A DNA stretch of 64,000 bases, from assembly GCA_963704075.1 (NCBI GenBank), contig CAVPGV010000004.1:299395-363394 (forward strand), read 5' to 3'. The notes under the pieces were generated by a model that did no database searches, had not been told where the DNA came from, and saw only the letters and a list, made by a program, of their open reading frames with translations. The first letter of the stretch is position 1. Each line of letters starts with the position of its first letter. The position numbers and the translations under genes were made by a program. Positions 10,154 through 20,118 of this stretch are shown piece after piece. This DNA comes from JADKAV01 sp963704075 (GTDB lineage: Bacteria; Actinomycetota; Actinomycetes; S36-B12; UBA10799).

Positions 10154-11059
10154 CAGCCCAGCCTCTCGTTGAGCGACTCGACGACCCGGTGCCAAGGACG
10201 GTAGTCCGCCACCATTCCGCAGGGCGGGCTGATCAGCATAGGGGCAGGCGCCAGCCCGGTGCGATCGAAGAAGTCCAACACGTTGCGGACGCTACCCGGA
10301 ACCGGCGACACACCGAAACCCATGGTGACCCCGGCGGTGGACAACTCGGCCAGCGATTCGTCATCGGCGACCCCGAGTTGCTCCTGATCGATCATTATCC
10401 CGTGCAGGGAACGCAAGCGCTCCCAAGGAATCCGCCCTGCGCAACAGTGCAACAGGTCCGCCCCCAGATCCAGATCCGGTTCGAGTGCCGGTAGGACGGA
10501 CATACCACTGGTGGTGCGGACCATGCCGGCAGCGACCGCGGGCAGCGAGGGTTCATCCAATTGGATCAGCCACGTCGCCCCCACTCGTTGCCCCAGCTGG
10601 GCCCTGTGTTCCACGATCAGTTGCCGGTAGGCCGTCAAGAGATCACGCATCAGGCCGCGGTCCGACAACAGCCGGTTGCCTCGGCGCTCCACGGCGGCGG
10701 CCAGCGTGTACGGACCCGCGAGTTGTTGTTTGGCAAGTCCGGTGTGACCACTCCACGACGACTCGACGGCATCGAGGTCCTCGCCGAGCAAGGAGCGCGC
10801 GCGGCGCATGTCCTTCGACGCTGCGCTCAACTCCCACCCCGTCACCGTCGTGGTGGCGCAAGAAGTCCGAACTGATGGCGGACAGCAGGCCCAACGTTCG
10901 GCCGATCATGTCGGCCCCAGGGCCCCGCTCGGGCAACTCCGGGACGTGCGGCAGATCGGGCAGCTGATCACTGATCCGGGTGGGCCAGTCCCTCACCGCG
11001 GTGCCCGGCACAGAACCCACGCCGGTGAGGGTTACCGGCACTGTCAACGCGATGGGCAC
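10153..11059 (-). CDS. MetE-like (cobalamin-independent methionine synthase C-terminal type) protein, one frameshift
   Basis: About 301 residues, similar to the short MetE-barrel proteins encoded just before ligA in mycobacteria (Rv3015c type, from memory). It starts near VTLTGVGSVPGTAVRDWP and has QLDEPSLPAV (strand carrying the substrate Asp/Glu) and LLHCCAGRIPW (a His-Cys metal-site candidate). Function beyond methyl transfer is unproven for this short group, which lacks the N-terminal half of MetE. An extra G in the GGGG run at about 10845 breaks the frame; removing it joins HHDGDG to WELSAASKD. The start is taken as GTG 11059; an inner GTG 18 nt on is also possible. Confidence 0.8.
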
Positions 11060-11152
11060 GGCTCATGGTTGCATACCCACGGGCCGCAGTGAACCGGGGC
11101 GAAACGCAACGGGCCAAGACCCGCATGTGCCCACGCCCGGACGGCCGGCGAC

Positions 11153-11158
11153 TACGGT
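11153..11158 (+). promoter_or_regulatory. -10 box of the TRIC channel pair
   Basis: TACGGT, exactly 7 nt before ATG 11166. It marks the promoter of the two-gene TRIC operon and excludes the longer upstream reading frame. Confidence 0.6.
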
Positions 11159-11165
11159 GAGGGAC

Positions 11166-11843
11166 ATGCCACAGGTCTATACCGGGGTGACCGCCTTGCC
11201 GGAATGGACGCTGTATCTGGCCGTGGTGGTCGGTGGCCTGGCGGGTGCGACCTACGCCGCGCGGCGCGGATTCGACGTCATCGGGGTGCTCACCCTGTCG
11301 GTCACGGCGGGGCTGGGCGGACTGCTGATCCGGGACATCCTGCTGGCCCGCGGGCCGATCGTTCTGCGCGACGCAAGTTTCATCTGGTCGGCACTGGCCG
11401 CCGCGGTCATCGGCTTCTTCTTCGCCGGATACATCGCCCGCTTCGACCGAGCACTGCTGGGCCTCGAGGCTCTGGCAATGGGATTGCTCGCGACGGTCGG
11501 CACCGACAGCGCTCTGCGCGCCGGACTCGGAGCGCTGCCCGCGATCGCGGTGGGCACGATCGTCGCTACGGCCGGGCCGTTGCTCCGGGACATCCTGGGC
11601 GGTGACGCACCTCAGCTGCTGCGCCCCGGAGTGTTCCTGGGGGTCCTTGCCGTCGGCGCGTCGGTGCTCTACGTCGGCCTGGATGCGTGGACCAGACAGC
11701 CACTGTTCGCCCAGATCGTAGTCATTCTCATCTTCTTCCTCGCCCGCATGGCCGCAGTGGTGTGGGGTCTGCAGACAGCACCGGCCGCCGATGTCTCCGA
11801 CCGGGTCTGGTCTTTCTGGAGCAGGCGGGGGCCCCACCGATGA
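11166..11843 (+). CDS. Trimeric intracellular cation (TRIC) channel family protein, first copy
   Basis: A 225-residue membrane protein with seven hydrophobic segments arranged as two inverted repeats, the plan of the TRIC/UPF0126 family. Each half carries the family's GG-x-RD motif: GLGGLLIRDILL and GPLLRDILGGDAPQ. Prokaryotic homologues form trimeric K+/Na+ channels. The stop overlaps the start of a second TRIC gene as ATGA, so a two-subunit arrangement is possible. Confidence 0.88.
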   Translation: MPQVYTGVTALPEWTLYLAVVVGGLAGATYAARRGFDVIGVLTLSVTAGLGGLLIRDILLARGPIVLRDASFIWSALAAAVIGFFFAGYIARFDRALLGLEALAMGLLATVGTDSALRAGLGALPAIAVGTIVATAGPLLRDILGGDAPQLLRPGVFLGVLAVGASVLYVGLDAWTRQPLFAQIVVILIFFLARMAAVVWGLQTAPAADVSDRVWSFWSRRGPHR

Positions 11844-12569
11844 ACGAAGTGCCGACCGTTGTCCTGCCGACCGTCCTGGAGGCCCTGGCCATCTCCGTCG
11901 GCGGTATCTCCGGCGCGTTGCACGCCCGGCGCCGGCAGATGGACGTGATGGGGATCCTGGTCGTCGGGTTCTGCGCCGCGCTCGGTGGCGGGGTCATCCG
12001 CGACATCCTGCTGGTCTCCGGACCCCCGGTGTTCCTGACATCCCCTGCCTTCCTGATCTATGCCATGTTCGGTGCGGTACTGGGGTGGATCTTCGCGACG
12101 CTGGCCAGTCGCGCGACGATGCTGATCTACGTCATTGACGGTCTGTTCATCGGGGTCTGGGTCCTGGTCGGCGCGGGCAAGGCGATCGGCACCGGCCTGG
12201 GCTTCCTGGCGGCCGCCCTGGTCGCGGTCATCACCGCGACCGGCGGCGGCAGTCCTGCGCGATCTCTTCTGCGGCGAGCGGGTCAGTCTGCTGCTTCCCG
12301 GTCAGTGGCTGGCAGCTGCCGCCCTCGTCGGCGCTGTGACGTTCCTGTCCGCGTTCTGGCTGGGCGTCGACGTCTACGTCGCGCAGTGGATGTGCATCAT
12401 CGTGGCATCCACGATCCGCTTCGTCAGCGTCGCTTTCGACGTTCGGACCCCGATGCCGATGGATGTCAGCAAGCTCTTCGTCACGAAGCCGGTAGTCCGG
12501 ACGAATGCCAGTGCTCAGCGACCGGTGGCGATGATCCGTCCGGAACCCAGGACCCGGTCCTGCTGGTAG
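11840..12569 (+). CDS. TRIC channel family protein, second copy, one frameshift
   Basis: Same family and topology as the gene before it, but diverged: GALHARRRQMDVMGI, then ALGGGVIRDILL (first motif) and AVLRDLFCGERVSLLLP (second motif). The frame is broken at about 12248 by one extra base in a GGC repeat. Corrected length is about 242 residues. Its last 55 nt overlap the end of the convergent mnmA gene, an unusually long tail overlap. The extended C-terminal tail after the last membrane segment (VRTPMPMDVSKLF) is absent from the first copy. Confidence 0.85.
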
Positions 12570-13590
12570 AAGACGGCGATCTGACCGGCCGCAACTGCTG
12601 CAAGCTCCTCGGTCAGCGAGACGCTGCCCGACGACGCATCAGTGAGCGCGAACCGCGCCGGCACCGGGTCCGCGTGGGCCCGGATCTGCACCTGATCGAC
12701 CAGCGGGGCCAGCAGATCCGGACGGCCCGTCCAGCGCAGCCTGTCGACGGTGAGTCCCCGCACACGCAGCCGGGCAGGGGGACCGACGAACACGGTGTTG
12801 CTGGCACATCGACGTCGACGATGTAGCGGGGGTTTCCGTCGGGCGCGGGTTGCCGCAGATTCAGCCCCCGGCGCTGACCGATGGTGAATCCGACCGCACC
12901 AGGGTGGGTGCCCACCCGTGCACCGGACGCCTCGTCAACGATCGGCCCGCTGTCACCGCCGAGCCGGTCGCGCAGGAAAGCCCGGGTGTCGCCGTCGGGG
13001 ATGAAGCAGATGTCGTGGCTGTCCGGCTTGTCCGCCACCAACAGCCCTCTGGCGGCGGCCTCTTCGCGAACGTCGGACTTGTGACTGTCGCCCAGTGGGA
13101 ACAACGAAGCCGCCAACTGCTGGGCGTCGAGTACACCCAGCACGTACGACTGATCCTTGCCGGGGTCAGCCGCACGGTGCAATTCGACCCCATCCTGGCC
13201 ATCCACGAGGCGGGCGTAGTGGCCGGTTCCCACAGCATCGAATCCGAGCGCTTGGGCACGGTCGAGCACCGCTGCGAACTTGATGTGCTGATTGCAGCTC
13301 ACGCAGGGATTCGGGGTCCGACCCTCGCTGTACTCGTCCAGGAAATCGTCCAGCACGGTCTCTCGGAACCGCTGCGCGAAATCCCACACGTAGAACGGGA
13401 TCCCGAGCATGTCCGCGGCCCGGCGGGCATCATGGACGTCCTCGAGCGTGCAACACCCGCGGCCGCCACCGGCGTATCGCTTCTCTGCCAGGGCGAGATG
13501 CACGCCGGTGACGTCGTGGCCGGCATCGACGAGTCTGGCGGCCGCGACCGCCGAATCCACGCCCCCGGACAGAGCAGCGACAACCCTCAT
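12515..13590 (-). CDS. mnmA: tRNA 2-thiouridylase MnmA, one frameshift
   Basis: Adds sulfur to U34 of tRNA Lys/Glu/Gln using persulfide sulfur from the cysteine desulfurase encoded just upstream. It has the PP-loop SGGVDS at residues 8-13, the catalytic region with a Cys in TPNPCVSCN, VGTGHYARL, and GKDQSYVLGVL. Near 12798 one base is missing (the only net deletion among the broken housekeeping genes); the correct continuation is SNTVFVGPPARLRVRGLTV. ATG 13590 is chosen at MRVVAALSGG; the open frame further 5' lies in the desulfurase gene. Confidence 0.94.
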
Positions 13591-13606
13591 GTCCGACCCC
13601 GATGCG

Positions 13607-14729
13607 TCATCGCCGACCCCCGGCGCGACGCGCCCGCTCCACGGCTCGCGGCAAAGCGTCCACGGCGGCGAGGACATCGTCGCTCGTGGAGTTCCACCCC
13701 AACGAGAAGCGCAAGGAACTGCCTGCCACCGACTCCTCGGCACCCATGGCCAGTAGGACGTGACTCGGCTGCGGAATGCCCGCGGTGCAGGCCGAACCCG
13801 TCGAGACGGCGACGTCGGCGGCGTCGAGGAGCATGAGCAGGGCGTCACCCGGGACACCCGGGGAACGAGAAGTGTGCATTATTCGCTAGGCGCTGCACCG
13901 GATCGCCGTTGAGAACGGCGTCGGGGACCACCTCCCGGATGCCCGCGATCAACTCGTCGCGCAGGGGCCGGATGTCCACCGCGGGCGCAGCGAGTGCCGC
14001 CGCGAAACCGGCGATGCCGGCAGCATCCAGTGTCCCTGATCGGACGTCGCGTTCCTGACCTCCGCCATGGATCAACGGTTTGACATCCAGGTTCCGGTCG
14101 AGCACCAATGCGCCAACACCGACCGGGCCGCCCACTTTGTGCGCCGACAGCGCCACGGACGGGACGCCCGTGACGTCGAATTCCGGGTCACCCAGAATCT
14201 GCACGGCGTCGCAGTGAAACGGGATACCGTGCGCAGCGCACAACTGCGCGATCTCGGCGATCGGCTGGATCGTCCCGACCTCATTGTTGGCCCACATCAC
14301 GGCGACCAGTGCGACCTCGTCGTCGAGCATCGACGCAAGTACCTCGGGGTCCACCCTTCCCGTCGCATCGACCGGGATTCGGTCCACCCGGAACCCCTCC
14401 TGGACCAGGGCGTCCGCAGGGTCCAGGACGGCATGGTGCTCCACCGCCGAGACCAGGACACGGCGTTTGGAGCCGCTGCGGGCGATCCCTTTGACAGCAA
14501 GGTTGTCCGCCTCCGTGCCCCCGGAGGTGAAGACGATGTCGGCGGGTTTGGCTCCGATCAGGTCCGCGATCTGTTCGCGGGACTCCTCGACGGTCCGCCT
14601 GGCCTGACGGCCGGCATTGTGAAGGCTCGAGGGGTTGCCCACCTGCTGCCACTGCCGCTGCATGGCCGCGAGGGCTTCGGGCCGCAACGCGGTGGTGGCT
14701 GCATGGTCGAGGTAGTGCACCCTGCCCAT
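13607..14729 (-). CDS. iscS: Cysteine desulfurase (IscS/NifS family), one frameshift
   Basis: PLP enzyme converting cysteine to alanine and a protein-bound persulfide for tRNA thiolation and probably Fe-S assembly. The start YLDHAATTALRPEAL is classical. PLP lysine is in SAHKVGGPVG, and the persulfide cysteine in STGSACTAG. An extra G near 13862 breaks the frame; without it the chain reads HFSFPGVPGDALLML. Corrected length about 373 residues. It lies 16 nt before mnmA, the same pairing as in mycobacteria, which points to tRNA thiolation as a main role. Confidence 0.94.
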
Positions 14730-14759
14730 GGTAGGTGGCCGCTGCGCGACGGCCGTCGG

Positions 14760-17214
14760 CTACTTGACGGGAACCGCCGGAGCATGCCAGATCCGGTCCA
14801 GGTAGTCCTGGATCGAACGGTCGGAGGAGAAGTAACCTGAGCGTGCGATGTTGTGCACCACCATCCGACCCCACAAGGCCCGGATCGTTCCAGACCTTGT
14901 CGACCTCGTCCTGAACGCTGATGTACGACGCGAAGTCGGCGAGCACCATGTACGGATCGTGGGCCAGCAGGCTGTCCACCACGTGTCCGTAGGTGAACGC
15001 CTGCCCCTTGCTGTAGTCGCCGTGGCTGATCGCATCCAGAGCCCGCCGAAGAACCGGATCGGACTCGTAGTAGTCCGAAGGCACGTAGCCGGACGCCTGC
15101 TTGGCCGTCGCCTGCTCCTCGGTCATCCCGAACAGGAAGAAGTTGTCCTCCCCGACCAGTTCCCGGATCTCTACGTTGGCCCCGTCCAGCGTGCCGACCG
15201 TGAGCGCACCGTTGAGGGCGAACTTCATGTTCCCGGTGCCCGAGGCCTCTTTGCCCGCCAATGAGATCTGCTCGGACAGGTCGGCCGCCGGGATGAGGGT
15301 TTCGGCCATGGTCACGTTGTAGTTGGCCGGGAAGACGATCGACAACTGACCGGCCGCCTTCGGGTCGTTCGCAATGGTGGAACCCACCGCGTTGATCAGA
15401 CCGATGATCTCCTTGGCCATGGTGTAACCGGGTGCTGCCTTCGCGCCGAACAGGACGGTCCGCGGGACGATCTGCTCACCGTCGCTGATCCGCTGGTGCA
15501 GGACCACCACGTGCAGCAGTTTCAGTAGTTGTCGCTTGTACTCGTGCATGCGCTTGACCATCGCGTCGAACATCGTGTCCACGTTGAGCACGGTGCCGTC
15601 ACGCTTCTTGAGCATCTCGGCGAGCCGGACCTTGTTCTCCCGCTTGATCCGGGTCATGGCGTTCACGAAGTCGGGGTCCTCGGCGTACTGATCGAGCTCG
15701 CGCAGTTTCTCGAGGTCGGTGACCCAGTCCTGGCCGATCTTGTAGCTGATCAGCGCAGACAGTTCGGGGTTGGCCAGTTTCAGGAACCTGCGCGGGGTGA
15801 CCCCATTGGTGACGTTCGTGAAGCGGTCGGGGTACAACTCGGCGAAGTCGGGCAGGACCCGTTCCCGCAGCAGCTTGCTGTGCAACTCCGCAACCCCGTT
15901 GACCTTGCTGCTGCCCACCGTCGCCAGATATGCCATCCGCACTGCGCGCTCCGGGTGCTCCTCGATGATGGACATGCGCCGCACGCGCCAGTCGTTGCCT
16001 GGGAACGCGTCGGCCACCTCCTCCAGGAACAACGAGTTGATGCGGTAGATGATCTCCATGTGCCGGGGCAGCATGCTCTCGATCAGGTCCACCGTCCACA
16101 CCTCGAGCGCCTCGGGCAGCAGGGTGTGACAGGTGTAGGCGAAGCACTGCCGGGTGACGTTCCAGGCCTCCTCCCAGCGCAGGCCGTTCTCGTCCATGAG
16201 CACCCGCATCAGCTCCGGGATCGCGATCACCGGATGGGTGTCGTTGAGCTGGAACACGACCCGTTCATGCAGGCGGCGCAGATCGAAGTCGCCGGGCAGG
16301 ACGTTGTGGATGAAGTCATGGATGGACGCGGCGACGAAGAAGTACTGCTGCTGCAGGCGCAGGCGTTTGCCGGCCGGGGTCGAGTCCTCGGGGTACAGCA
16401 CCTTCGAGATCGACTCGGCCTCCGTCTGCTGGCGCACCGCACCCTGGAAGTCACCGGAGTTGAACTCCTTGAGGTCGAGGTTCTCCGCAGCCTCCGCCCG
16501 CCACAGCCGCAAGGTGTTCACGGCATCGGAGCGATACCCCGGCACCATGTAGTTGTACGGCACCGCGAGGATCTTTGTTTCCGGGTGCCACGTAGCTTTG
16601 TCCGCACCGTTCACGCTGTGGGTCACCGTCCCGCCGAATCCCACATTGACCGACATCTCCGGGTGCGGGAACTCCCACGGGTTGCCGTGCTTGAGCCACG
16701 AGTCGGCGATCTCGAGTTGTCGACCTTCCTCGTTGAAGACCTGCGTGAAGATCCCGTACTCGTAGCGGATGCCGTATCCCACCGCAGGGATCTGCATGGT
16801 CGCCAGGGAGTCGAGGAAACAGGCGGCCAGCCTGCCCAGGCCGCCGTTACCCAGGCCCGGTTCGGTCTCGAGTTCCCGCAGTTCGTCCAGGTCGAGGTCC
16901 AGGGAGGCGAGCGCATGCCGGGCGGTGGCCTGCAGGTTGGTGGCCAGCAGCGCATTGTCCAACTGCCTGCCCAGCAGGTACTCCGCCGACAGGTAGACGA
17001 CCGCCCTGGTGCCGCGGCGCATCTGGGTGTCGAGCGTCTCGATCCAGCGGGAGATCAGCGCCTGCCGGACTGTGCGTGCCAGGGCCATGTACAGATCGGT
17101 GGGATGCGCCCGGACGAAGTCGACGCCCTGCCCGAACCGCAGTTCCTCGGTGAACTCATGGGCGAACCGCTCGGGGTCCTGCAGATCAGGACCGGGACGT
17201 TGATTGCGTGTCAA
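14760..17214 (-). CDS. glgP: Alpha-glucan (glycogen) phosphorylase, one frameshift
   Basis: GT35 phosphorylase releasing glucose-1-phosphate from alpha-1,4-glucans. About 817 residues. The PLP lysine lies in SGTGNMKFALNG and is followed by the conserved TVGTLDGANVEI. The substrate loop ETEPGLGNGGLGRLAACFLDS is clear. At about 14875 one extra C shifts the frame; the true end is RALWGRMVVHNIARSGYFSSD ... PAVPVK at 14760. The apparent 977-residue frame running into iscS is an artefact of the shift. The start is TTG 17214 with GGAGG 6 nt upstream. It overlaps the upstream SGNH gene by 29 nt, so it probably belongs to that transcript. Confidence 0.95.
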
Positions 17215-18271
17215 GAGAGGCCTCCGTGCGGTTGCGTGGAATCACATCACCATAAACCGTTTCCAGCGCCCGCACCTCTTCACGGGCGGGTGGCGCGGCC
17301 CCCGGGTATGTCCAATGAATGCCATCGCGCTGACGCGCGGTCACCCGCTGGCCGTCGATCATCTCCTCCATCGCGAACGGTTCGCTCTCGTCATAGAGGT
17401 CGACGTACTGCACGCCGGGCACCGCGGCGGCCGCACGGCTCAGGGCGTCGTTCACATCCGCGTAGGTCGCGTTCCACTGCGGGTCACGTGCGGTGGGCGG
17501 TCCGGACCAGAAGACCCGCTCAACGCCCTCGGACATGATGGCACGCATCACGACGCGGGCCCGCCGTTCGTACTCCGCCTCCCACTGCGGGGTGCCTGGC
17601 ACGAGGGTCCGCCCCTTGACCGTCATGTCGTTGCGCTCGTTGCCGCCGATGAGGACCACGACGGCGTCGGGACGCTCAGCGCGCACCATACTGCGGGCTC
17701 CGGCCTCCCAGTTGAAGAAGGCCGGGTTGGTCAGCCCGGTGCCGTTGCGCCAGACGGTCTTGACATTGATGAGCTCCGAGTCTGCCAGTTGCGCGGACAT
17801 CTGCTGCCCGACATACGTCGCCAGTGAATCGCCCACGACGAGCACGTCCACAGGATCCGCGGGCGTCGGTGCGGTGATCGGCGGCGCCACGGCGGCAGCG
17901 ACCGGTTCCGGGACATCGGAGGTCAGAGCTGCACCATCGGCGTCGTCGGTGGACTGGCCGAGCGCGCGCGCCAAGGCCTGCTGCGGGGTATCCAATCGCA
18001 GCCATCCAGCGACCGTGTCGACCGGGGTCCCGATACCGATCATCACGGTGCGGGCCAGTCCGGGACGCATCCCGTGTGCGTCGCGCAAGAAGCCGCCGGA
18101 GTTGAACATCAGCGCCACGGCCAACGCGATGACCACCAGCAACCACAGGTGACCGGCGGGCATCCGGCGGCCCCGGAACCCGTGCATCGCCGGGTGGTAG
18201 GAGTCCGTCCGGTTGCGCTTGGGCGGCCCGGCCGTCGTGTCGGGCACCGGCTCGTGGAGGGTGTCTGTCAT
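17186..18271 (-). CDS. SGNH/GDSL-type hydrolase, membrane-anchored (DUF459-like)
   Basis: 361 residues. One N-terminal membrane helix (HLWLLVVIALAVALMF) suggests the enzyme domain faces outside. SGNH blocks: VLVVGDSLATYVG (nucleophile Ser in GDS), a VLIGGNERND block (oxyanion Asn), and DGIHWT (Asp-x-x-His). Such proteins pair with MBOAT acyltransferases to move or remove acyl groups on surface polysaccharides, and an MBOAT gene ends only 9 nt upstream. The last 40 residues are not conserved-looking and a late frameshift cannot be excluded. Confidence 0.83.
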   Translation of the reverse strand: MTDTLHEPVPDTTAGPPKRNRTDSYHPAMHGFRGRRMPAGHLWLLVVIALAVALMFNSGGFLRDAHGMRPGLARTVMIGIGTPVDTVAGWLRLDTPQQALARALGQSTDDADGAALTSDVPEPVAAAVAPPITAPTPADPVDVLVVGDSLATYVGQQMSAQLADSELINVKTVWRNGTGLTNPAFFNWEAGARSMVRAERPDAVVVLIGGNERNDMTVKGRTLVPGTPQWEAEYERRARVVMRAIMSEGVERVFWSGPPTARDPQWNATYADVNDALSRAAAAVPGVQYVDLYDESEPFAMEEMIDGQRVTARQRDGIHWTYPGAAPPAREEVRALETVYGDVIPRNRTEASLDTQSTSRS

Positions 18272-18279
18272 CGTCGGCC

Positions 18280-19827
18280 TCAGAACTGGAAGTAGATGAA
18301 CGGGGCCACGCCCTGCTGGCCGACCAGAGTGTCGATGATGATCAGGAACACCCCGAACGCGATCCCCTGCGCCCAGAACGGCAGGCGGCTGAACGAGACC
18401 GCGATCCGGTCCCACAGCCGTGGCGGGGTCACTTGGGTGCTGAAGGCGACGACCAGCGCGAGTATGACCGCCGGTGTCACCAACGTCACTGCCGTCGTCC
18501 ATCCGACGATCAGCCGGGAGAGCACGGTGAACGCGGTGGCCATGTCGGGCGCCCGGAAGAACACCCACGCGAAATTGACGAACGCGAACGTCGCCGCCCA
18601 CAGCACAGCCTTCGGGTAGTGACGTTGGATCGCGGCGTCGATACGGGGTTTGGGTTTCACCATGACCAAGGTCTGGGTCATGTGCGGGCCCTGCTCGTCA
18701 GGAACCGGGCCGGCCGGTCCATCGCGCAGGTCGATCTGGGGTCCGCCCCGAAGGAGTTTGAGCCGCTGGCTGACCCAGCGTTCGAAGGCCAGACCTGACC
18801 CGTGCAGAGCTCCCCAGACCACGAAGGTCCATGCCGCGCCGTGCCACAGTCCACCCAGAATCATGGTGATCATCAGATTGATCGTGGTGCGCCGGGGGCC
18901 CTTGCGGCTGCCTCCGAGCGGGATGTAGAGGTAGTCGCGCAGCCACCGTGAGAGAGTCATGTGCCAGCGGTGCCAGAATTCCTGCAGGCTGGCCGCCCGA
19001 TATGGCTGGTCGAAGTTCTGCGGGAACCAGAAGCCGAGCAGCATCGCGACCCCGATGGCGATGTCGGTGTAGCCGGAGAAGTCGCAGTAGATCTGTGCCG
19101 CGTAGCCCAGAATCGCGAACCCGGTATCCACGGCTCCGAATGCCTGCGGACTGCCGAACACCGGGTCCACGAGGTTGACCGCGAGGTAGTCGGCAAGGAC
19201 CACCTTCTTGATCAGCCCTCCCGCGATGAGGAACAGCGCGGGCGCCACCGGGATGTTGCGGGGACTGCGCGGAGTCGCGAGCTGCGGGATGAATTCCGTG
19301 GCACGTACGATCGGGCCCGCAACCAGGTGCGGGAAGAACGACAGGTACACCGCGGTATCGATGGGCTTGGCCAGCGGCGCCTTGCCCCGGTACACGTCCA
19401 CCACGTAGCTGATCGCCTGGAACGTGAAGAACGAGATACCGATGGGCAGGGCCAGTTCCAGTACCTGCTGTTCGCCCTCGAAGCCGAAGGCAGTGACGAG
19501 GCCGTTGACGCTCTCGACGAAGAAGCCGAGGTACTTGAAGACGCCGAGGAGCGCCAGGTTGCCCACGATCGCCGTGATGAGCACGGCCTTGCGGCCTGGT
19601 CCGCGCGCCATCTTGCTGATCACGGTCGCGGCGGCCTGATTTCCGACGATCGACGCGACCAACAAGAACACCCACCGCCAGTCGGCCGCGGCATAGAAGG
19701 CCAGCGAGGCGAAGAAGATGAACGGCTTCCAGTACCTGGGCATGGGCATCAGCAGCCACGACGCGAGCAGCACCACGACGAAGAACGCCGCGAACTCGAT
19801 CGTCGGGAAGACCACGCGATACCCCAA
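18280..19827 (-). CDS. MBOAT family O-acyltransferase (AlgI/DltB/PatA-like)
   Basis: Polytopic membrane enzyme, about 511-515 residues. Signature motifs: QIYCDFSGYTDIAIG, FWHRWHMTLSRWLRDYLYIP, and the catalytic histidine in LGGLWHGAAWTF. These enzymes carry acyl groups across the membrane onto polysaccharides or lipids. With the SGNH partner downstream this looks like a surface O-acetylation pair; the acceptor is unknown. A TTG at 19827 opens the frame, but GTG 19815 (giving MVFPTIEFAAF) is the more typical start. The promoter region upstream contains repeat cluster B. Confidence 0.9.
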   Translation of the reverse strand: MGYRVVFPTIEFAAFFVVVLLASWLLMPMPRYWKPFIFFASLAFYAAADWRWVFLLVASIVGNQAAATVISKMARGPGRKAVLITAIVGNLALLGVFKYLGFFVESVNGLVTAFGFEGEQQVLELALPIGISFFTFQAISYVVDVYRGKAPLAKPIDTAVYLSFFPHLVAGPIVRATEFIPQLATPRSPRNIPVAPALFLIAGGLIKKVVLADYLAVNLVDPVFGSPQAFGAVDTGFAILGYAAQIYCDFSGYTDIAIGVAMLLGFWFPQNFDQPYRAASLQEFWHRWHMTLSRWLRDYLYIPLGGSRKGPRRTTINLMITMILGGLWHGAAWTFVVWGALHGSGLAFERWVSQRLKLLRGGPQIDLRDGPAGPVPDEQGPHMTQTLVMVKPKPRIDAAIQRHYPKAVLWAATFAFVNFAWVFFRAPDMATAFTVLSRLIVGWTTAVTLVTPAVILALVVAFSTQVTPPRLWDRIAVSFSRLPFWAQGIAFGVFLIIIDTLVGQQGVAPFIYFQF

Positions 19828-19979
19828 TGTCCGTCTCTGCCAAGGGCCACGCGATGGGGAAGTTGTCGCGTGACTATCGCGAGGCTAACCCGCGGGTCGG
19901 ACAAACCGGTTCAGGCGCCGTCGGCGGGTCGTGGGTCCGCCACCGACTCCTCTGCGTCTGGCTGCGCTACCCGCCGTCT

Positions 19980-20019
19980 TGGCCCGTTACGTACGGGGCA
20001 GAACGCAGGTAACGGGCCA
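19980..20019. repeat. Intergenic repeat B, copy near MBOAT
   Basis: Perfect 11-bp inverted arms TGGCCCGTTAC (19980-19990) and GTAACGGGCCA (20009-20019) enclose GGGGCAGAACGC. Related units with the theme GGG(G/C)CAGAACG recur at 32011-32060 and, more loosely, at 11094-11120. The rest of the 290-nt gap between MBOAT and etfA holds no gene. Confidence 0.6.
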
Positions 20020-20067
20020 GAACGTGCCGGACCTACATCGTGGCGGTGTCCGAAGTCGACACATACA

Positions 20068-20102
20068 AGAAGCCCCACCGCCAGGATGGCGGTGGGGCTT
20101 CT
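20068..20102 (-). terminator. Hairpin terminator after etfBA
   Basis: A perfect 15-bp inverted repeat, AGAAGCCCCACCGCC and its complement around a 5-nt loop, 17 nt beyond the etfA stop. No long T-run follows, as is usual in high-GC actinobacteria. Confidence 0.85.
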
Positions 20103-20118
20103 CCGGGAAGTTGCTGGA

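Noticed and set aside
10643..11837. Long minus-strand frames over the TRIC1 gene
   Set aside because: Composition is that of shadow frames (Gly/Arg/His-rich, no conserved text); the plus-strand channel genes explain the region.
14281..17214. A single 977-residue frame joining glgP to part of iscS
   Set aside because: It is an artefact of the extra base near 14875; the true glgP end is in another frame and stops at 14760.
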